Source of the DNA: an uncultured Bacteroidales bacterium
Lineage (GTDB): Bacteria > Bacteroidota > Bacteroidia > Bacteroidales > P3
Direction: 5' to 3'
Length of the DNA: 6,541 nucleotides
Assembly (NCBI GenBank): GCA_937906975.1
Contig: CALCUN010000153.1
Location: 1 to 6,541, forward strand
Shown piece by piece: positions 1 through 5,234 of this stretch. The notes beneath the pieces were generated by a model. That model did not search any database. It was not told the DNA's origin and saw only the letters and a list, made by a program, of their open reading frames with translations. Every line of letters starts with the position of its first letter. Position 1 is the stretch's first letter. Both the position numbers and the translations under genes were made by a program.

Positions 1-264
1 TGCGTGTCCGTGTGCATCTTCCATTCCTGCTAATTCAGGATATACTAAACTCCAATCGTATGTTACGTGTAATGGTTCAAACGCTGAGACGAAGAAGATT
101 AACGCTTCAATACCCATACCTACTGCCAACATCACACCCGCACCTGGTAAGTGTTGAATTTTGAATAAGGCTCCAACGATTACGACCGCTGCACCAATAC
201 CATATAATTTCGCTGATATTTCTTTATACGCTTTACTATTTACTATATTTTCTATAAATCCCAT
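1..264 (-). CDS. gldL: GldL/PorL, type IX secretion and gliding motor inner-membrane subunit (3' end outside window)
   Basis: Inner-membrane stator-like subunit of the GldL-GldM motor, which uses proton-motive force to drive type IX secretion and, where present, gliding. I translated the minus strand from the ATG at 264-262. The frame stays open for 88 codons to the window edge, so the C-terminal cytoplasmic part is missing here. Two hydrophobic segments are visible, about residues 20-34 (YGIGAAVVIVGALFKI) and 43-61, joined by a short loop containing HLPGAG. Charged and polar residues important in Flavobacterium johnsoniae GldL have counterparts: Y21, K35, H38, E53 within the second helix, and E63 in SAFEP. 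The inter-helix loop appears shorter than in that homologue (comparison from memory). The gene follows gldK after a 65-nt gap, the usual family order, with a purine-rich stretch (AAAAAGAAAGAA) just before the start. The family assignment is firm. Confidence 0.93.
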   Translation of the reverse strand, partial: MGFIENIVNSKAYKEISAKLYGIGAAVVIVGALFKIQHLPGAGVMLAVGMGIEALIFFVSAFEPLHVTYDWSLVYPELAGMEDAHGHA

Positions 265-329
265 GATATTCTTTCTTTTTAATTTATTCTTAAATGATTA
301 TTGTCTATTTTTCTTTTGTTTTATTTCTC

Positions 330-1700
330 TTATTCTTGGTAAACATTTGACGATGTCTTAGGATTATCTCCTCTTACTCTTCCTAAGTATGATTGAACGC
401 AACGGAATCCTATGTAACTCTTTCCTGAGTCTTGGTATTCGTATGAACGTGTTGCTGTTTGTATGAAATATTTTTGGTCTTTCCAAGAACCACCTCTAAC
501 TGTTTTTCTCTTCATTACAGGAGCATCGTCTTCTGAGGCACGATATACGTTTACTTGGTTCAAGTCGTGTGCAAAGTTGTATGCTGATTCGTTGTAAGCA
601 TCTTCACACCATTCTGCTACGTTACCTGCCATATCATAAAGACCAAATCCGTTCGGTGCGTAGTGCGCAACTAAGATTGGTGTTACTCCACCGTCATCTC
701 CGTAGTTTCCTCTTAATGGTTTGTAGTTTGCAATGAAACATCCGTTACCATTTCTTACGTAAGGTCCTCCCCAAGGATAAGGTGCACCATCTACTCCTCC
801 TCTTGCAGCATATTCCCATTCTGCTTCGGTTGGTAAACGAAAGTCTTCCATTCTTTCATACTCTTTTTTGGCTAAATAGTTGTTCATCATTAGTGTTCTC
901 CATACTGAAAAAGCTTTTGCTTGTTTGTATGAAACCCCAACAACAGGGTAGTTGTCGTAACGTGGGTGGCTAAAATATGAACGTGTTGCTGCATCGTTGT
1001 AAGAATATGCGAAGTCATGTACCCAACATAGTGTGTCTGGATATACGTTGATTACTTCTCTTTTGTAAAACTTATTTTTACCATTTAATCCCTCTGGACG
1101 TGAAGCAAATGATGAGCCTCTATATTCTTCTGCAGCTGTTGTTTCAAAATTCTTTTGGCTTGCTGCTCTTAAATCTATCCAATAGTATTCGTAATTTAAT
1201 CTTTTGGCATCTATTTGCATTGCACCATAGTATCTTTCTTCAACAGGTATAAACATTTCTGCTAATGCTTCTCTTTCGTCTGCATTTTCTAATGTCCAAT
1301 CTATTTTCTTTTCCCAATTGATGATTGGAGTTTCTAATTCTTCTCCCCATTGGTCTGCTTCTATTAGGTAGGTTTCTGGAAAATCCACTCCTAATAGTTT
1401 GTAAGCAATGGAGTCTCTTACCCAATATACGAATTGACGGTACTCGTTGTTTGTAATCTCCGTTTCATCCATCCAAAAGGATTGTACTTGTACTGTTCTG
1501 GGTTGCCAATCGTAAAGTTTGTAAACGTCTTCATCTGAAGAACCCATCAAAAAACTTCCTTGTGGAACATCAACCATTCCATACGGCTGCATATCCAAGA
1601 AGTCTGGTCTTTCTTGTACACCTATGACTTCTCCTTTGTCAGAGGAGCCACAACTGAACAACAGAAAGGCTGTCGAAATTAACAAAAATATTTTCTTCAT
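330..1700 (-). CDS. gldK: GldK/PorK, type IX secretion outer-membrane ring lipoprotein
   Basis: A 456-residue lipoprotein that, with GldN/PorN, forms the large periplasmic ring of the type IX secretion system under the outer membrane. The N-terminus is a lipoprotein signal: MKK, a hydrophobic stretch, then the lipobox LFSC with the acylated cysteine at residue 17. The rest is a formylglycine-generating-enzyme-like (FGE-sulfatase) fold. It opens at about residue 43 with VPQGSFLMGS and continues through DETEITNNEYRQF (78-90), VVGVSYKQA (253-261), FRLPTEAEWEYAARGG (287-302), NGFGLYDMAGNVAEWCED (350-367) and VRGGSWKD (401-408), ending with GFRCV (431-435). A long insert at about residues 100-245 is typical of GldK and absent from enzymatic FGE. 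The position where FGE carries its first active-site cysteine (after RGGS) is D408, so the domain is probably structural, not catalytic. It lies 68 nt after porP and 65 nt before gldL, apparently in one transcription unit. Confidence 0.95.
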   Translation of the reverse strand: MKKIFLLISTAFLLFSCGSSDKGEVIGVQERPDFLDMQPYGMVDVPQGSFLMGSSDEDVYKLYDWQPRTVQVQSFWMDETEITNNEYRQFVYWVRDSIAYKLLGVDFPETYLIEADQWGEELETPIINWEKKIDWTLENADEREALAEMFIPVEERYYGAMQIDAKRLNYEYYWIDLRAASQKNFETTAAEEYRGSSFASRPEGLNGKNKFYKREVINVYPDTLCWVHDFAYSYNDAATRSYFSHPRYDNYPVVGVSYKQAKAFSVWRTLMMNNYLAKKEYERMEDFRLPTEAEWEYAARGGVDGAPYPWGGPYVRNGNGCFIANYKPLRGNYGDDGGVTPILVAHYAPNGFGLYDMAGNVAEWCEDAYNESAYNFAHDLNQVNVYRASEDDAPVMKRKTVRGGSWKDQKYFIQTATRSYEYQDSGKSYIGFRCVQSYLGRVRGDNPKTSSNVYQE

Positions 1701-1768
1701 ATCGCAAATTGTTTTCTTTTATATAAAATACGCTAATTATGTGTTTTGTGTTACAATGTTGTGTCGTG

Positions 1769-2806
1769 TTAGATACGACGTGTGTTTCGGTAAATTGTTG
1801 GTGGTTTTGGTGGATTTTCTATCTTGAAGCACCATCTTGCAAACAATTCCAAGGATCCTACCGATTGTGTAGAGATTCTTGAGGTTGGTATGTCGTATGA
1901 CACGCCTAATTTGAAGTCTCCAAATGCTACTCCTCCCATAACTACCATCGCATCTTGTACTCTATATGTCATTCCTCCCCAAATCTTATGCTCCCACTCC
2001 ATGAGTAATGAAGCATCTACTTGGTATGCTGATTTAGATATAAAGTCTGTTTTTAATAATGCAGATGGAAGGATTCTTAATGATGGATATGCTGGAAGTG
2101 CCCACTCATACCCTGCAAGAATATAGTAAAATCTTCTGTTATCCCAATATAATTTATCGCTTGCTGTTTCTAATAGTTTAGAGGTTGATAGACCTATGTA
2201 TAGTTTTCCTGGTATTTGATAGTAAATCCCCGCTCCTAAATCGAAAAGGAAATCACTTTGTTCTGATAAATCGCCTAAAACAGGGTCAATACCTGTTCCT
2301 ACTTGGTCGTCTTGTGTAAATTGATCTGCCCCTACCAATTGACTCATGTCTAATGTGGAATTAAACAATTGTGCTTCTATACCTATTGCTAAGTTACCAG
2401 TAGGGAATTGTATTCTGAAAGCATAATCAATCTTTGCGTGAATGTTATCTCTAAATCCTATCTTGTCAGAAATGATTGTTGCTCCTATTCCTCCGTGCAG
2501 GAAGCGCACCGGCATATCGAAAGAAATGTTCATTGTTTCTCCTGTTGAGGCTTGTGATGGCTCTCCGTAAACATCTGTTAAGCCCATTCCCATCCACTGA
2601 TTGCGATAAAATCCTGTGAGGCAAATAGCCCCATTGCTACCCGCGTAACCAGGATTATATGACAAACGGTTGAACATATATTGTGAAAACTGTGGCTCTT
2701 GTTGAGCATGCAACGAGAAAGGATTTGCCAATACTAAAAGTAGAAAGCAAATCAACATGCTTAATTTCACAATTCGTTTGTATTTATCTTGTATAAACTT
2801 TAACAT
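1769..2806 (-). CDS. porP: PorP/SprF-family type IX secretion outer-membrane protein
   Basis: A 345-residue outer-membrane beta-barrel protein of the PorP/SprF family, which works with the PorK-PorN ring and helps link the type IX machinery to the outer membrane and cell wall. The N-terminus is a signal peptide: a basic start, a hydrophobic core at about residues 15-28, and likely signal peptidase I cleavage after LHA (residue 34). The mature protein begins with the family signature QEPQFSQYMFN and LSYNPGYAGS (47-56). Alternating hydrophobic strands follow, for example FLFDLGAGIYYQIPGKLYIGLSTSKL (starting near 186). The C-terminus has the typical SLELFARWCF strand (318-327) and a proline-rich, basic tail, PPKPPTIYRNTRRI, probably exposed to the periplasm (inference). 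I chose the ATG at 2806 because a start at Met17 would remove the basic n-region. It is the first gene after a 179-bp gap with a candidate promoter, and it sits directly upstream of gldK as in the porPKLMN cluster of Porphyromonas. Confidence 0.93.
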   Translation of the reverse strand: MLKFIQDKYKRIVKLSMLICFLLLVLANPFSLHAQQEPQFSQYMFNRLSYNPGYAGSNGAICLTGFYRNQWMGMGLTDVYGEPSQASTGETMNISFDMPVRFLHGGIGATIISDKIGFRDNIHAKIDYAFRIQFPTGNLAIGIEAQLFNSTLDMSQLVGADQFTQDDQVGTGIDPVLGDLSEQSDFLFDLGAGIYYQIPGKLYIGLSTSKLLETASDKLYWDNRRFYYILAGYEWALPAYPSLRILPSALLKTDFISKSAYQVDASLLMEWEHKIWGGMTYRVQDAMVVMGGVAFGDFKLGVSYDIPTSRISTQSVGSLELFARWCFKIENPPKPPTIYRNTRRI

Positions 2807-2870
2807 TTACTATTTGTTTTGTTTCTTTTTCCGCTTTTGTTACTTATAATTTATCTAAAAAGCAGTCGTG

Positions 2871-2878
2871 CAAAAGTA
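2871..2878 (-). promoter_or_regulatory. Candidate Bacteroidota promoter -7 box for porP-gldK-gldL
   Basis: Read on the minus strand, positions 2878 to 2871 spell TACTTTTG, an exact match to the Bacteroidota -7 consensus TAnnTTTG, followed by CA. A TTC at 2901-2899 lies 20 nt upstream of it and differs by one base from the TTG expected at -33. Transcription would begin near 2865, leaving a leader of about 60 nt before the porP ATG. The surroundings are A/T-rich, so chance matches are possible, but this is the only match in the porP orientation that I saw in the gap. Confidence 0.6.
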
Positions 2879-2906
2879 AAAAAAAACTTTATAAAAAAGA
2901 AGTTTT
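2879..2906 (-). terminator. Possible weak intrinsic terminator after rlpA
   Basis: On the minus strand an arm AAAACTT (2906-2900) can pair with AAGTTTT (2889-2883) across a 10-nt loop, giving a 7-bp stem followed by four more T residues (2882-2879). It lies about 80 nt downstream of the rlpA stop and so could end the upstream envelope operon. The stem has only one G-C pair and the tail is short, so it may be nothing more than AT-rich sequence. It overlaps the spacer region of the candidate porP promoter. Confidence 0.3.
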
Positions 2907-2985
2907 AATTATCTTTTTGTTAATAACTATATTTGTTTTTTAATATTACACATTGATTTTAAATATCTTATAACATTTCTTATTT

Positions 2986-3741
2986 TCATTTCTTTTTAAC
3001 AATGTAAGCCGATTTATATGTGCTTTTTATGGTTTTAAGGGCTTGTTCTGCTAAATTTATTGATGAAAATGGCCCAATATTCACATAATAATACGCTTGA
3101 TTGAAAACATTTTCTAAGGTTGTGTTGTTTTTATATTCTATTGGCAGTTGCCCTGTAATCATTTCCAAATCTTCTGTCCTTTCAATAGAACATATTCTTA
3201 CGAAAAATGAGTATTCTAATGGAGTTTCTTTTTGGATTTCTACTGTATCAACTACTAAATCTTGTTGAATTTTAGGTGTGGTTTCTTCTACTTTTTTTAC
3301 CCCTTTTGGTTTTTTTTCAGTTGCAGGTTTTTGGGCTATTAGTTCTTGTTTTTCAGGTGTTCCTTTGTAGTTTTCCTCTATTATATCTACCCTAACTTTT
3401 GCCACTCCTGTTTTATGCAACATTATATCTTTTGCTGCTATATATGATAGGTCTATTATGCCTTGTTTTGGACATCTATCATTTACTTTTACTAAAACAG
3501 AAAGCCCATTTGATAGGTTGGTAACCTTCACAAGAGTGTGCATGGGAAGTGTTTTGTGTGCTGCGGTATATTTTCTTTGAGTAAAAATTTCTCCTGATGA
3601 AGTTTTCCTGTTTTCAAATCTATTATGATAATACGTTGCTTTACACTCAAATGATTTTTGTGTTTGAGCAAATGCGTTTTGTCCTGTTTTACTAAAACAT
3701 ATTAATAGTAAAACGAATATTATTTTTTGTACTTTTACCAT
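2986..3741 (-). CDS. rlpA: RlpA-like septal ring/peptidoglycan protein (double-psi beta-barrel plus SPOR)
   Basis: Exported protein that probably cleaves or binds peptidoglycan strands. RlpA of Pseudomonas is a lytic transglycosylase acting on septal, peptide-stripped glycan. From the ATG at 3741 it has 251 residues: a signal peptide (basic MVKVQK, hydrophobic core 7-17, likely cleavage after AFA at 25), then the RlpA double-psi barrel at about 31-121 with KTSSGEIF (46-53), YTAAHKTLP (58-66), VKVTNLSNG (71-79) and VKVNDR (84-89). H62 and D88 match the catalytic His and Asp of active RlpA. A lysine- and glutamate-rich linker (about 122-175) leads to a C-terminal SPOR domain (about 176-250) containing YYVNIGPFSS. 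No valid lipobox is visible (LLIC has Ile at -1), so it is probably soluble in the periplasm and not a lipoprotein. An in-frame ATG at 3765 would add eight residues (MVPRRRKI). I prefer 3741 because it overlaps the kdsC stop by only 7 nt and gives a standard signal peptide. Confidence 0.88.
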   Translation of the reverse strand: MVKVQKIIFVLLLICFSKTGQNAFAQTQKSFECKATYYHNRFENRKTSSGEIFTQRKYTAAHKTLPMHTLVKVTNLSNGLSVLVKVNDRCPKQGIIDLSYIAAKDIMLHKTGVAKVRVDIIEENYKGTPEKQELIAQKPATEKKPKGVKKVEETTPKIQQDLVVDTVEIQKETPLEYSFFVRICSIERTEDLEMITGQLPIEYKNNTTLENVFNQAYYYVNIGPFSSINLAEQALKTIKSTYKSAYIVKKK

Positions 3742-4253
3742 GATTTTGCGTCTTCGTGGAACCATTTATCTTGTAATTTCATTACTTGTTCTATTACATC
3801 TCGTACACAACCATTTCCCCCTGACTTATGAGAGATATAGTCTGAAACTTGTTTTATTTCTTCTGCTGCATCTGCCGGACAGGTTGCTACTCCTACCATT
3901 TTCATAACGTCATAGTCAGGAATATCATCTCCCATATAGAGTACTTGTTTTGCTTCTAAGTTTTTCTCTTCCAAAAACTTTTCAAAAATTTCTTTTTTAC
4001 GATGAGAGCCTAAATATACGTCTTTTACACCGAGCATTGCCATACGTGAGGCTATACTATTGCCACTTCCTCCTGAAATAATAGCAACAATATATCCTTT
4101 TCGCAAAGCATATTGTATTGCATATCCATCTTTCACATTACCGCTACGAACAATGATTTGATCATTAGCTGACCAAATATTGCCATCACTTATCACACCA
4201 TCATAATCAAATACAAATGCTTTAATATCGTGTAGTTTTGCTTTGTAATTCAT
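3735..4253 (-). CDS. kdsC: KdsC, 3-deoxy-D-manno-octulosonate 8-phosphate phosphatase
   Basis: Cytoplasmic HAD-family phosphatase that converts Kdo-8-phosphate to Kdo, a step in LPS inner-core synthesis. The 172-residue length matches the compact, cap-less KdsC type, which works as a tetramer. HAD motif I is FDYDGVISDG with nucleophile D16 and acid/base D18. Motif II is IISGG with S60. A lysine in HRKKE (86 or 87) provides motif III, and YMGDDIPDYDVM gives the metal-binding D109, D110 and D113. The C-terminal GGNGCVRDVIEQV is the usual KdsC tail, which reaches the neighbouring active site. Motif II reads ISGG where the E. coli enzyme has ITGR; I believe ISGG is common in this phylum. The gene begins 3 nt after the hldD stop and its end overlaps rlpA, so expression is likely coupled. 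A phosphatase for a related sugar such as KDN-9-phosphate cannot be excluded, but the neighbouring hldD favours Kdo. Confidence 0.88.
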   Translation of the reverse strand: MNYKAKLHDIKAFVFDYDGVISDGNIWSANDQIIVRSGNVKDGYAIQYALRKGYIVAIISGGSGNSIASRMAMLGVKDVYLGSHRKKEIFEKFLEEKNLEAKQVLYMGDDIPDYDVMKMVGVATCPADAAEEIKQVSDYISHKSGGNGCVRDVIEQVMKLQDKWFHEDAKSW

Positions 4254-4256
4254 AGA

Positions 4257-5222
4257 TTAAAAATTAGATTGTTTCATCAAATAATTTTGAACATAATCTT
4301 TTACACCTTCCTCTAAGGAATAAAACGGACGATTGTAACCGACTGATTTTAGTTTATTCATAGAGGCTTCTGTAAAGTATTGGTATTTATCTCTTATATC
4401 CTCAGGTATATCTATGTATTCTATGTTTTCTTCCTTGCCCATTGCAGAAAAAGTTGCAGAGGCTAAATCATAAAAACTACGAGCTTTACCTGAGCCAAGA
4501 TTATATATGCTACTTTGAGGTTTGTTAGTCATTAAGAAAAATAATACATCAATAACATCTTTTACATAAACAAAATCTCTCATTTGCTGACCATCTTTAT
4601 AATCTGGTCTATGAGAACGAAATAGTTTTACTTTGTTTGTAGCTGTTATTTGATTGAAAGAATGAAATATTACCGATGCCATTCTTCCTTTATGATATTC
4701 ATTTGGACCGTAAACATTGAAAAATTTCAAGCCTGCCCAAAAAGGAGGCTTTTTATCTTGCGATAATGCCCATAAATCAAATTCTTGTTTTGAACGACCA
4801 TAAGGATTCAATGGTTTTAGCTTTGAAATAAGAGCCAAATCATCTTCATATCCATTTTCTCCTCCGCCATAAGTAGCAGCAGACGAGGCATAAACCATAG
4901 GAATATTGTTATCGGCACATATTGTCCATATATTTTTTGTGTATTCAAGATTTAACTCTTCAAACACATTCCAATTAAACTCTGTTGTGTCGGTTCTCGC
5001 TCCTAAGTGATATACTCCTTCTACTTGACTCGCATTTTCTTTAAACCATTCAATAAAATCCTTTCTATCTACTTTTAAAGAATATGTTGAATGCGAATAA
5101 TTGTTTAGTTTTTCTGTTTTAGAAAAATCATCAACTATAACAATATCTGTTATTTTTTCTATATTCAATTTACGAAGCATACAACTTCCTATAAATCCTG
5201 CTGCACCTGTTAGTATTATCAT
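4257..5222 (-). CDS. hldD: HldD (RfaD), ADP-glycero-manno-heptose 6-epimerase
   Basis: Cytoplasmic NAD(P)-dependent epimerase that converts ADP-D-glycero-D-manno-heptose to the L-glycero form used in the LPS inner core. At 321 residues it is close to the E. coli enzyme (310). It is an extended short-chain dehydrogenase: GAAGFIG (6-12) binds the nucleotide, ASSAATYG (112-119) supplies the conserved serine, and Y141-x3-K145 (NPYGRSKQEFD) is the catalytic pair. Features specific to HldD among sugar epimerases are FFNVYGPNEYHKGRMASV (167-184), where K178 matches the second catalytic lysine, QQMRDFVYVKDV (212-223) and DKYQYFTEA (278-286). These make HldD a better choice than GalE or a dTDP-sugar dehydratase. 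It follows the deacetylase-like gene after 12 nt and precedes kdsC by 3 nt, so the two LPS inner-core enzymes are adjacent in what appears to be one operon. Confidence 0.93.
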   Translation of the reverse strand: MIILTGAAGFIGSCMLRKLNIEKITDIVIVDDFSKTEKLNNYSHSTYSLKVDRKDFIEWFKENASQVEGVYHLGARTDTTEFNWNVFEELNLEYTKNIWTICADNNIPMVYASSAATYGGGENGYEDDLALISKLKPLNPYGRSKQEFDLWALSQDKKPPFWAGLKFFNVYGPNEYHKGRMASVIFHSFNQITATNKVKLFRSHRPDYKDGQQMRDFVYVKDVIDVLFFLMTNKPQSSIYNLGSGKARSFYDLASATFSAMGKEENIEYIDIPEDIRDKYQYFTEASMNKLKSVGYNRPFYSLEEGVKDYVQNYLMKQSNF

Positions 5223-5234
5223 ATTGTTACTATA

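Noticed and set aside
282..295. ATTTA/TAAAT hairpin in the gldK-gldL gap
   Set aside because: A five-pair, all A-T stem with a 4-nt loop is expected by chance in this composition and lacks a terminator tail.
161..361. Plus-strand 66-codon open frame with hydrophobic residues, opposite gldL and the gldK end
   Set aside because: The phenylalanine- and leucine-rich translation simply reflects T-rich DNA opposite A-rich leader sequence. The minus-strand gldL and gldK readings are far better supported.
1240..1425. 61-codon minus-strand open frame within gldK
   Set aside because: It is out of frame inside a well-supported gldK coding sequence, with no recognisable features.
1763..1779. Inverted repeat GTCGT/ACGAC spanning the porP stop codon
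   Set aside because: The stem is only 5 bp and no T-run follows on the minus strand, so it does not look like a terminator between porP and gldK.
1824..2126. 100-codon plus-strand open frame inside porP
   Set aside because: It is wholly antisense to a clearly conserved gene, and its translation shows no recognisable domain or signal. It is a shadow frame.
2928..2935. TATATTTG on the plus strand, another match to the Bacteroidota -7 box
   Set aside because: It would drive transcription antisense into rlpA, no plus-strand gene follows, and the nearest upstream TTG is only about 8 nt away instead of about 20. It is likely a chance match in AT-rich DNA.
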